This document shows positions 13,164 through 20,360 of a stretch of DNA of 20,360 bases, in pieces. The notes below the pieces were generated by a model, which was given only the letters and a program-made list of their open reading frames with translations, was not told where the DNA came from and made no database searches. The position numbers were made by a program, and so were the translations under genes. The stretch covers positions 1 through 20,360 of the forward strand of contig DBYO01000034.1 in the NCBI GenBank assembly GCA_002310235.1. The letters are read 5' to 3'. Origin of the DNA: Bacteroidales bacterium UBA1184 (lineage in GTDB: Bacteria > Bacteroidota > Bacteroidia > Bacteroidales > ML635J-15). Positions within the stretch are counted from its first letter, which is position 1, and every line of letters starts with the position of its first letter.

Positions 13164-13194
13164 TTGGTACATTAAGTTAATTAAAGTTATTTTG
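13164..13194 (+). promoter_or_regulatory. Candidate promoter of the T9SS protease gene
   Basis: TTG (13164-13166), 20 nt, then TTATTTTG (13187-13194), one mismatch from TAnnTTTG, 22 bp before the ATG at 13217. Confidence 0.5.
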
Positions 13195-13216
13195 CACCAC
13201 TAAAACGTAAACTAAA

Positions 13217-15478
13217 ATGAAAAAAACTATTTCGACAATTGCATTAGTACTTGTAGTATTGCTCGGATTTGCACAGAGCAATACGAAGAGAATACCTCTT
13301 CCACCCAGCTTCACACACAAAGCTACAAGCGAGGAGATTGATCATATATTCGTAAATCCACCTTCGTCAGAGTTTATTGCCGAAGAGATTGCCGAAACAG
13401 AGAAAAACGGTACATTCTATAAAATATCTACGCTTATTCCAGTAAACTCCACGGTAAAGAACTCAGGAACCTGGGAAAAACTTGACAACGGACAGCTAAT
13501 ATGGAGGCTTCAATTGTCGAGCGAAGGAGCAAAGGCAGCAGCTTTGTATTTCGACAAATTCGACATCCCTGCTGGTGCTGCTGTATATGTTTACACTAGC
13601 GACAGAAAAATTGTGGATGGTCCATACTACCGCAGCGACAATCCCGATGGAGAAGCATACATGATAGGAAATATTCTCAGTGACGACATTATTATTGAAT
13701 ATGACGCACCAATGAATAAATCGTTAGATGGAGACATTTCCTACGACAACACCACACCTATTATTAATATAGGAGAATTCGGTTATGTATATCGCGATGA
13801 AGGCGGATTTGAAAGAGGGACTCGCGCTGACGTTGGCTTAGGAGCATCGCAAAGTTGTGAAGTAAATGTCAACTGCTCGGTAGGTAGCGCTTGGAGAATA
13901 CAGCAACGTGGAGTAGTTAGAATATATGTCGTTGAAGGATCTAGTGGTGGATATTGTACTGGCACACTTATCAATAATACCAGCAATGATGGCACTCCAT
14001 ACATCCTCACTGCAAATCATTGCGGACCATCAGCATCAACATGGAACTTCAACCAATGGACGTTCCGTTTCAACTACGAGGCATCGGGATGCACAAATCC
14101 ATCGTCAGAATCGGCAATAAACTACAGAGACTTCACTGGCTGTACAAAAGTAGCAGAAGGTTCCAACAATGGAGGTTCTGACTTCTACCTGTTAAAACTC
14201 AAGAATTTCACAACACAAAATGCAATTGAAGTAAACGCAATATATAACGGCTGGGATAGAAGCACAACAGCTCCAACAGGCGGAGGCGCTTGCATTCACC
14301 ATCCATCAGGCGACATAAAGAAAATATCTTTCTTCACAAACACTCCATCTACTTCAACATATAGCGGTGATATGTCAGGAGCAACAAATGCTCATTGGTT
14401 AATATATTGGAGCGGACAGGGTGTTACAGAAGGCGGGTCGTCAGGCTCACCAATATTCAACAAAAACGGTAGAGTATTCGGCACATTAAGCGGAGGAGCA
14501 TCTTCGTGCAATGTACCGTCAAGCTACAAATATGACATGTACGGAAAATTGTCGTTTCATTGGGACAACTCTGCCAACGGAAGCGCCAATAATAAAAAGT
14601 TGAAGCCATGGCTCGATCCAAGTAATACAGGCGCTACTACTTGCGACTATTTAGATCCCGCAGGCGGAGTTGCACCACAACCTATACCCAATGTATTCAC
14701 ATATGATTTCGAATCATGCACTGCTTGGTCTGTCGATAACTTCTCACCTTGCACAACACAAGATGATGATGGTTATGCTACCTGTGGAATAGGTGGAATT
14801 ACTTTCACCAACTCTGGCTATACAGGTTCATACATTACATTCCAAAACGGTACAGCTGATGGATTCGACGCTCACGGCGGAACAAAATTTGGCTGCTGCA
14901 TGTCTGCAGGTTCAAACGGAGCGAACAAAGACTGGTTCATCACTCCCGCAGTAAGCATCACAAGCGGAATGAAATTCTCGTTCTGGGCGCGCTCGGCAAG
15001 CAACAGATACGGTCTTGAGCAATTCAAAGTTGCAGTTTCAACCAACGGTCAAAATTTCACTTACATTGCAGGGCCTTCATCATCTAGTATTTCGGCTCCT
15101 GTAGTGTGGACCAATTACATATACGACCTTTCACAATATGCAGGACAGTCGGTGTACATTGCAATAATATGCGTATCAAACGATGTATTTGCTTTCTTCA
15201 TCGATGACCTTGAAATTGGAGTTAATGCAGGTATGGAAGCTGCTGAATCAAACAACGTAAACATCTACCCCAATCCAGCAAAGAACATTGTTAACGTAAA
15301 TTTACCAGTAGATAATGCCCAAATCGACATCGTAAACGTTCTTGGACAAATTGTAAAGACGGTAAACGCAACTTCGGAAAACGAAACGATTTCGCTCGAA
15401 GGAATGGAAAGAGGCATGTACATCTTCAGCATCAAGATGCAAGACAAGACAATAACCAAGAAAGTAATTGTAGAATAA
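13217..15478 (+). CDS. T9SS-exported lysyl-endopeptidase-like serine protease
   Basis: This is a 753-residue secreted protease. Signal peptide at 1-21; a propeptide-like region to about 210; a trypsin-fold (S1, lysyl-endopeptidase-like) domain at about 230-470 with the triad His268 in LTANHCG, Asp322 in GGSDFYLLKLK, and Ser409 in TEGGSSGSPIF. Several Cys could form disulfides. Residues about 495-670 are a jelly-roll 'choice-of-anchor J'/cleaved-adhesin domain (TYDFESC ... DWFITPAVSI ... FFIDDLEIG). The tail from 680 (VNIYPNPAKNIVNV ... GQIVKTV ... ERGMYIFSI) is the type A C-terminal sorting domain that sends cargo through the T9SS to the cell surface. Specificity for Lys is inferred from family resemblance only. 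Single-gene unit with its own promoter and a strong terminator. Confidence 0.93.
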   Translation: MKKTISTIALVLVVLLGFAQSNTKRIPLPPSFTHKATSEEIDHIFVNPPSSEFIAEEIAETEKNGTFYKISTLIPVNSTVKNSGTWEKLDNGQLIWRLQLSSEGAKAAALYFDKFDIPAGAAVYVYTSDRKIVDGPYYRSDNPDGEAYMIGNILSDDIIIEYDAPMNKSLDGDISYDNTTPIINIGEFGYVYRDEGGFERGTRADVGLGASQSCEVNVNCSVGSAWRIQQRGVVRIYVVEGSSGGYCTGTLINNTSNDGTPYILTANHCGPSASTWNFNQWTFRFNYEASGCTNPSSESAINYRDFTGCTKVAEGSNNGGSDFYLLKLKNFTTQNAIEVNAIYNGWDRSTTAPTGGGACIHHPSGDIKKISFFTNTPSTSTYSGDMSGATNAHWLIYWSGQGVTEGGSSGSPIFNKNGRVFGTLSGGASSCNVPSSYKYDMYGKLSFHWDNSANGSANNKKLKPWLDPSNTGATTCDYLDPAGGVAPQPIPNVFTYDFESCTAWSVDNFSPCTTQDDDGYATCGIGGITFTNSGYTGSYITFQNGTADGFDAHGGTKFGCCMSAGSNGANKDWFITPAVSITSGMKFSFWARSASNRYGLEQFKVAVSTNGQNFTYIAGPSSSSISAPVVWTNYIYDLSQYAGQSVYIAIICVSNDVFAFFIDDLEIGVNAGMEAAESNNVNIYPNPAKNIVNVNLPVDNAQIDIVNVLGQIVKTVNATSENETISLEGMERGMYIFSIKMQDKTITKKVIVE

Positions 15479-15499
15479 CAAATACAACGCCTAAAAAAA

Positions 15500-15533
15500 A
15501 TCCTCGTATCGAAATCGATACGAGGATTTTTTT
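15500..15533 (+). terminator. Intrinsic terminator of the protease gene
   Basis: A perfect 12-bp stem (ATCCTCGTATCG with CGATACGAGGAT), loop AAAT, then six or more T. It lies 21 bp after the protease stop. A preceding A-run would give a T-tract on the other strand too, but no minus-strand gene ends here. Confidence 0.95.
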
Positions 15534-15542
15534 ATCATTCTT

Positions 15543-15584
15543 CATTGTCAATTGTTCATTGCTAATTATCCATTGTTAATTATA
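15543..15584. repeat. Three 14-bp tandem repeats (CATTGTTAATTATC-type)
   Basis: Units at 15543-15556, 15557-15570 and 15571-15584 all begin CATTG and share the AATT core. The third unit runs directly into the -7 box of the DUF2851 promoter, and a TTG in the second unit serves as the -33. Confidence 0.75.
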
Positions 15585-15588
15585 TTTG
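15559..15588 (+). promoter_or_regulatory. Promoter of the DUF2851 gene
   Basis: TTG (15559-15561), 19 nt, then TATATTTG (15581-15588), an exact TAnnTTTG, 17 bp before the ATG at 15606. It overlaps the 14-bp tandem repeats. Confidence 0.65.
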
Positions 15589-15605
15589 CAACAAACAACA
15601 TTGCC

Positions 15606-16883
15606 ATGCACGAAGACTTTCTACACTTCATATACAAGAACAGGCTTTGGATTGAAGGCACCGAACTGCTTACCGACAACACACCGTTCGAGATTATTGA
15701 CACAGGTCGGCACAACCACGATTCGGGACCTGATTTCTTTAATGCAAAAATCAAAATTGACGGGATTGTATGGGTTGGCAATGTAGAAATCCATGTAAAC
15801 GCATCAGACTGGCACAAACACCACCACGACAGCGACCACGCCTACGACAATGTAATCCTACACGTAGTTTACAACAACGACTGCGACATATCCTTGCAAA
15901 ACGGACGCACCTTGCCTACATGGGAAATATCGTTTCCACAAGCCATATTCAACCGCTATTCAGACTTCAAACTCAACGAAAAACCAATCGCCTGTACCGA
16001 TTATATTGACCTTGTTGACGATTTTCATATTACAATGTGGATGGAAAAGATGGCTATAGAAAGGCTTAAACACAAATCGGAACACATAAGCGAAATTCTA
16101 CAGCATACCAATGGCAACTGGAACGAAACTCTATACATTGTTACTGCAAGAAATTTTGGGTTCGGCACAAACGCACTACCCTTCGAGATACTTGCGATGC
16201 AAACCCCACTAAATGTAATGCTTCACAATGCCGACAACCTTTTTGCCCTCGAAGCTATAGTTTTCGGTCAGGCTGGAATGCTTAACGGTCAACCCAAGGA
16301 CGAATACATGCAAAAGTTAAGCGACGAATACATATTTCAGAGAACGAAATACGGACTTTCGCCTATTTCCGAATCAATGTGGAAACGCTCAAAAATGCAC
16401 CCGACAAATTTTCCAGAAATTCGTTTAGCGCAGTTTGCTGCACTGATGCAAAATTTCCAGGCACTAATCAACGACATTTTAAACGGCAGGTTCAATCCCA
16501 ATTTTTTCGACAACCTAAAAACTTCAGAATACTGGAAAACACATTTCTCGCTCGGCGAAACATCATCGAAAAGCAAAGCAACAGGACTTGGCCGACAAGC
16601 AATTGACACAATCCTTATTAACACCATAATACCATTCTCGTATATCTATGGCAAAGCCACAAATCCAAACTTCGACAGTGAAAAAATCATCAACATGCTA
16701 CGCGCAGTCAAGGCAGAAAGCAACAGGGAAACACGCTCCTTTGCCGCAATTGGCAAAATTGCATGCAACAATGCTTTAGACTCACAAGCATTATTAAACC
16801 TTAAGAAAAATTACTGCGACCACAAACTATGCCTAAACTGCAACATAGGATTCCATATAATGAAAGAAATAAATAAGATTTAG
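15606..16883 (+). CDS. DUF2851 family protein
   Basis: This is a 425-residue cytoplasmic protein (no signal peptide, no membrane span) of the DUF2851 family found in Bacteroidetes. The conserved N-terminal block reads SGPDFFNAKIKIDG (40-53), WVGNVEIH (56-63), ASDWHKH (66-72) and YDNVILHVVY (80-89). A middle helical region has a conserved-looking FGFGTNALPFE stretch. The C-terminal end has a possible metal-binding Cys/His set (CNN...CDHKLCLNCNIG). The start at 15606 is chosen because the family begins MxEDFLHFIW-like and a good promoter sits just upstream; the frame stays open to 15552. Function is unknown. The PD...ExH arrangement is noted as nuclease-like in the findings. Confidence 0.92.
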   Translation: MHEDFLHFIYKNRLWIEGTELLTDNTPFEIIDTGRHNHDSGPDFFNAKIKIDGIVWVGNVEIHVNASDWHKHHHDSDHAYDNVILHVVYNNDCDISLQNGRTLPTWEISFPQAIFNRYSDFKLNEKPIACTDYIDLVDDFHITMWMEKMAIERLKHKSEHISEILQHTNGNWNETLYIVTARNFGFGTNALPFEILAMQTPLNVMLHNADNLFALEAIVFGQAGMLNGQPKDEYMQKLSDEYIFQRTKYGLSPISESMWKRSKMHPTNFPEIRLAQFAALMQNFQALINDILNGRFNPNFFDNLKTSEYWKTHFSLGETSSKSKATGLGRQAIDTILINTIIPFSYIYGKATNPNFDSEKIINMLRAVKAESNRETRSFAAIGKIACNNALDSQALLNLKKNYCDHKLCLNCNIGFHIMKEINKI

Positions 16884-16890
16884 AAAAGGC

Positions 16891-16963
16891 GAACAGACTG
16901 ACAGGCTAACGGACAAGAAGAACCAAAGACGAACAGACCAGTACAAACAGATGAACAGACTGA
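16891..16963. repeat. Intergenic word array (GAACAGAC, CAGGCTAAC)
   Basis: GAACAGAC starts at 16891, 16931 and 16953, with ACAGGCTAAC at 16901-16910 between. The style and words match those at 1264-1275 and 9662-9705. This 128-bp gap lies between convergent genes and holds no clear terminator. Confidence 0.55.
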
Positions 16964-17011
16964 TAGTCGCTATACTTGTGCAGGAAACAAGCCAGTTTGC
17001 CTTCTATTCTT

Positions 17012-18886
17012 TCACTCCAGCTCTTCGGTAAACGAATAAATATATTTGTTGTCAGGTGTTATCCTAATCCTTGCACTCAACGGTCGCACTGACTTTACAT
17101 GGTCGATATTCCATAGAAACATCTTTATTGAATAATTGGAAAGTTCTCTAGAATCCTTAAATATAAGTTCGAATCTCATCGGCAACAAAACACTACGAAC
17201 ACTGTCATTTACTGGAAAATAAAAATTCTTAACCCTAGCCTCTCGCCAGTCATACGACTCGCCATTCTCATCAAACGTTTGCAAGGCGATAAGAAAATCA
17301 TCGGTAGTATCATTCTGCATGTACGACATTTCAAATTCTAGCTTCTCAAAGCGAGAATCTGACAATGCCACAAAAGGTGTATCAAGCAAAGTAAACCATT
17401 CATCTTCAACATTATATCCAGACAAATCATATATACGATCAAAGATTGGCTCATGAATTATGTGGTCCACCTCTTCTTTTTTTGACATTACATATAGTTC
17501 CGCTCCTATATATTCCGAATAATTGACAACATACGGATAGTACCGTTTTGCCACATACATTTCAATATCATCTAGATTGGCGGCAATCAAATAAGCGGCG
17601 TGCTCATTTTCAAGCTGCTTGCACAAAGCCATCGGATTATAACCTTTATACTTATTGTTGATTGTATGTCCATACTTCGCCTCGTAATAGTCCATATACT
17701 TGAGATTCAACAAAGCGCACACATTTTCCTCCCCATATTTTTCATCAAAATCAACAGTCATCTTTACCGCAGGACCGAAAATCGATTTTCCAATCATTGT
17801 ATAATGCTCGCGTACAAAAATAAGGCTTAAAACCATTGCAACACAATATACGACAACAGAAACTATTCGGCGTATGCTCAATTTCTCTCCAACTATAGCA
17901 CAAACCGTCAGGACAAGAAATGGAAAGGAAAATATCAGGCACGACTGCTGCAAAACAGGGTCAACTAAAACAGAATACAAATATCCGGTAGCAAACGGTA
18001 CGACAAAAAGCAGCAACGCAGTAATAAATTTCACAAATACAGATGAAAAATGATTACGTGAATATTCGCCAGAAACCAAAATACACAGCACTGCAATTAT
18101 CAGCGCAATGTACGAGAAATGAGTAAGATAACGAAAATATTGAGTTACAAAATCAAATGTAGGAGCAGCAAGCCACCCTCCCACGCCTTTCAACTCGGTT
18201 AGCTGATAAATTGTTATCGGAATATGTGGCACATAAAGCACTATCGCTATCAATGCAGCCAGTAAATACTTCACTATGGATTTGCGCGACTGGAAAAACA
18301 AGCCCGCCAAACCTATCAGAAACGCGATCATCATTGAGAACTGGTGGGTATAGGCACTGCACGAGGCAAAAACGCCAAACAGAATCACATTTTTCCACGA
18401 ATAATCCTTTTCATAAATCATCCGTGACCAGTAAACCAAGGTCAGTAGCACAAAGAAAAGTCCGAAAATGTACGGACGAGCAAGTATTGAGTAGTATATT
18501 GTATATTGGCTTACTGCAATTATCGAAGCCGCAAAGATTCCTGCCGTGCGGTTGAACCATATCTTAGTAACAATGTACATCAGCGGAATGCAGGCAATAC
18601 CCATAAGCACGAACGGCAGACGAATTGCAATCTCCGATGTTCCGAAAATCTTCGACCAGAACCACAGAAATGACTGCACGCCGGCCGGGTGTCCTTCGAA
18701 AAGCATAACTCCGTCGCGGATCATATCAAAGAAACTGTCGAACTGCAAACGGCGCACGGCGCTAAGTTCGTCGTGAGTAAACGGGCAGTCGAAGAAGCCG
18801 ACCAAACGCAACACCGCACCCAACACCACTATCACAAGCAATGCAATCGCATGCGGACGACTATATTTATTCTTATCGAAAAGCAT
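17012..18886 (-). CDS. GT-C (ArnT/PMT-like, GT39/83 type) membrane glycosyltransferase
   Basis: This is a 624-residue integral membrane protein. About ten or more hydrophobic spans lie between residues 13 and 357 (for example 13-31, 92-108, 139-153, 205-222, 258-272, 285-303, 315-332, 338-357). The first periplasmic loop has the GT-C acidic pair in FTHDELSAVRRL (Asp39, Glu40), and a YTHQFS loop follows near 179-184, as in ArnT/PMT_2 enzymes that move sugars from polyprenyl-phosphate donors. Residues 358-624 form a soluble, probably periplasmic, domain with a beta-rich end. Acceptor (lipid, protein or glycan) cannot be told from sequence. It is not grouped with other glycan genes: the DUF2851 gene converges on it and the C69 peptidase gene diverges from it. 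Confidence 0.86.
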   Translation of the reverse strand: MLFDKNKYSRPHAIALLVIVVLGAVLRLVGFFDCPFTHDELSAVRRLQFDSFFDMIRDGVMLFEGHPAGVQSFLWFWSKIFGTSEIAIRLPFVLMGIACIPLMYIVTKIWFNRTAGIFAASIIAVSQYTIYYSILARPYIFGLFFVLLTLVYWSRMIYEKDYSWKNVILFGVFASCSAYTHQFSMMIAFLIGLAGLFFQSRKSIVKYLLAALIAIVLYVPHIPITIYQLTELKGVGGWLAAPTFDFVTQYFRYLTHFSYIALIIAVLCILVSGEYSRNHFSSVFVKFITALLLFVVPFATGYLYSVLVDPVLQQSCLIFSFPFLVLTVCAIVGEKLSIRRIVSVVVYCVAMVLSLIFVREHYTMIGKSIFGPAVKMTVDFDEKYGEENVCALLNLKYMDYYEAKYGHTINNKYKGYNPMALCKQLENEHAAYLIAANLDDIEMYVAKRYYPYVVNYSEYIGAELYVMSKKEEVDHIIHEPIFDRIYDLSGYNVEDEWFTLLDTPFVALSDSRFEKLEFEMSYMQNDTTDDFLIALQTFDENGESYDWREARVKNFYFPVNDSVRSVLLPMRFELIFKDSRELSNYSIKMFLWNIDHVKSVRPLSARIRITPDNKYIYSFTEELE

Positions 18887-18903
18887 ATTTGTAATTTTTG
18901 ATG

Positions 18904-18911
18904 CAAAAATA
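18904..18911 (-). promoter_or_regulatory. -7 box (TATTTTTG) of the GT-C gene
   Basis: The minus strand reads TATTTTTG, an exact TAnnTTTG, 17 bp before the ATG at 18886. No -33 element is clear. Confidence 0.5.
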
Positions 18912-19015
18912 AAAATAATTTCCGTGTATCCGTTGAGGTAAATGGGTTGTATTAATCATACCTCAATATAGAAAAAAAAACATTTCTTGCTGTGCTTTGA
19001 TATTGGAATAAATAT

Positions 19016-19023
19016 TAAATTTG
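19016..19023 (+). promoter_or_regulatory. -7 box (TAAATTTG) of the C69 peptidase gene
   Basis: Exact TAnnTTTG, 24 bp before the ATG at 19048. A TTTG at 18996-18999 lies 16 nt upstream, shorter than the usual 19-21. Confidence 0.5.
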
Positions 19024-19047
19024 CGGTCAAACAAATAAAAATTAAAG

Positions 19048-20360
19048 ATGAGAAAATTATTCGCATTATTGACAATCGCGCTAATGTTCAGCGCAAGTGC
19101 AAGTTTTGCATGCACAAACTTCATAGTAACCAAAGGCGCATCAAACGACGGTTCGGCTTTCCTCAGCTATGCTGCCGACAGTCATGTACTATATGGAGAA
19201 CTTTACTATCGTCCTGCCGCAGACTACCAGCCAGGCACAATGATGAAAATATACAATTGGGACACTGGACAATACCTCGGCGACATACCACAGGTACTCC
19301 ACACATATAACGTAGTTGGAAATGTTAACGAATGCCAGCTTGCTATCGGTGAAACCACCTACGGTGGCCGCGAGGAACTCTGGGAAGGCGACGGCATAAT
19401 CGACTACGGAAGCCTCATTTACCTTGCCTTGCAGCGCGCAAAGAACGCACGCGAAGCCATAAAGGTTATGACAGAACTTATGAGCAAGTACGGATATGTA
19501 AGCGAAGGCGAATCCTTCTCAATCGTTGATAAGGACGAAGCTTGGATTCTCGAAGTTATCGGCAAAGGCAAAGGTCAGAAAGGTGCCGTATGGGTTGCAA
19601 GAATGATTCCCGACGGATATGTTTCGGCTCATGCTAACCAGGCCAGAATCACCACTTTCCCACAGGCAACCAAGAAGAGCAAGGATGTCGTTACTTTCAA
19701 GAACATCGACAAGCTCCTAACCGACAAGAACATTACCTGCGTTTACTCCGACGATGTAATCACTTTCGCACGCGAAAAGGGTTACTTCAAGGGCAACGAT
19801 GCCGATTTCAGTTTCTCAGACACATACGCACCAGTTGATTTCAGCGGCGCACGCTTCTGCGAAATCCGCGTTTGGGCTTTCTTCAACGATGTTGCAGAAG
19901 GAATGGACAAGTACTGGGAATATGCAAAGGGCACAAAGATTGAATACGACGCAAACGGCTACGCAACCAACAGAATGCCTCTTTGGGTAAAGCCTGCTAA
20001 GCCTGTAACACTTGAAACCGTTATGCACAATATGGGCAACCACCTCGAAGGTACCGAACTCGACATGAGCAAAGGAATTGGCGCAGGTCCTTTCAACTGC
20101 CCTTACCGCTGGAGACCAATGACATGGGATTACAACGGAAAGAACTACATCCACGAAAGAGCAACAGGAACACAACAGACCGGTTTCTCGTTTGTAGCTC
20201 AGCTTCGTGGCAATTTGCCTGATGTACTTGGTGCTATCAACTGGTTTGGCGTTGACGACTGTGCAACAACCGTTTATGTTCCTATGTACGCATCTATCAC
20301 CGAAATTCCATACGCTTACCGCGAAGGCAACGGATCGATGATGAAATTCAAACCGGATGC
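19048..20360 (+). CDS. Peptidase family C69 dipeptidase, 3'-truncated by window edge
   Basis: The frame opens at ATG 19048 and stays open to the window end (437 codons), so the C-terminus is missing. Residues 1-21 are a signal peptide (MRKLFALLTIALMFSASASFA) and Cys22 follows directly in ACTNFIVTKGASNDGS, the N-terminal-nucleophile Cys motif of C69 (PepD-like) peptidases. Downstream, YAADSHVLYGELYY, NECQLAIGETTYGGREEL and GIIDYGSLIYLALQRAK are typical of the family, as is SIVDKDEAWILEVIGKG. These enzymes hydrolyse dipeptides, here probably in the periplasm. Its own -7 box lies just upstream, and the gene diverges from the GT-C gene. Confidence 0.93.
   Translation, partial: MRKLFALLTIALMFSASASFACTNFIVTKGASNDGSAFLSYAADSHVLYGELYYRPAADYQPGTMMKIYNWDTGQYLGDIPQVLHTYNVVGNVNECQLAIGETTYGGREELWEGDGIIDYGSLIYLALQRAKNAREAIKVMTELMSKYGYVSEGESFSIVDKDEAWILEVIGKGKGQKGAVWVARMIPDGYVSAHANQARITTFPQATKKSKDVVTFKNIDKLLTDKNITCVYSDDVITFAREKGYFKGNDADFSFSDTYAPVDFSGARFCEIRVWAFFNDVAEGMDKYWEYAKGTKIEYDANGYATNRMPLWVKPAKPVTLETVMHNMGNHLEGTELDMSKGIGAGPFNCPYRWRPMTWDYNGKNYIHERATGTQQTGFSFVAQLRGNLPDVLGAINWFGVDDCATTVYVPMYASITEIPYAYREGNGSMMKFKPD

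Overview
The window looks like a stretch of an AT-rich Bacteroidetes (Bacteroidales-type) chromosome. The evidence is the rpmB-rpmG-DUF4295-ftsY cluster, a secreted protease with a type IX secretion (T9SS) C-terminal sorting domain, GWxTD-family and DUF2851 proteins, a FISUMP-type lipoprotein, TAnnTTTG promoter elements, and almost no Shine-Dalgarno sequences. I see no tRNA, rRNA, CRISPR array, transposase or phage gene. It reads as ordinary chromosome rather than a mobile island.

Layout. 1-3706, minus strand: two small lipoproteins (the first cut by the window edge), then two adjacent secreted proteins that share an unusual N-terminal module. 4074-5741, minus: a membrane-anchored regulator with periplasmic TPR repeats and a cytoplasmic AraC-type DNA-binding domain. 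5904-7136, plus, divergent from it: a COG0523/CobW-type metallochaperone GTPase with a very His-rich loop. 7207-9625, plus: a two-gene unit of a GWxTD-family secreted protein and a protein-kinase-fold protein whose catalytic motifs are lost. 9763-10464, plus: a LOG-family nucleotide phosphoribohydrolase. 10511-12971, minus: L28, L33, DUF4295, FtsY and a secreted hypothetical, converging on the LOG gene over a shared bidirectional terminator. 13217-15478, plus: a trypsin-fold T9SS-exported protease. 15606-16883, plus: DUF2851. 17012-18886, minus: a GT-C membrane glycosyltransferase. 19048-end, plus: a family C69 dipeptidase, cut by the window edge.

Functional themes are envelope and secretion (lipoproteins, T9SS protease, GT-C enzyme, C69 peptidase, FtsY for co-translational targeting) and translation (L28, L33). 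The most novel-looking gene pair is GWxTD protein plus pseudokinase (7207-9625), with a 4-nt gap. No function can be assigned to it from sequence.

A second layer lies between the genes. Many gaps hold patchworks of short degenerate repeats: GTTTCTA words separated by mini-palindromes, the 12-mer AGCCTGTTAGCC in inverted copies about 8.4 kb apart, CCTTAA...TTGGGGG hairpins, ATTCAAGG arrays, and a 14-bp tandem repeat into which a promoter is built. Genes avoid them. They look like dispersed non-coding repeat families of this genome and are the least explained structure here.
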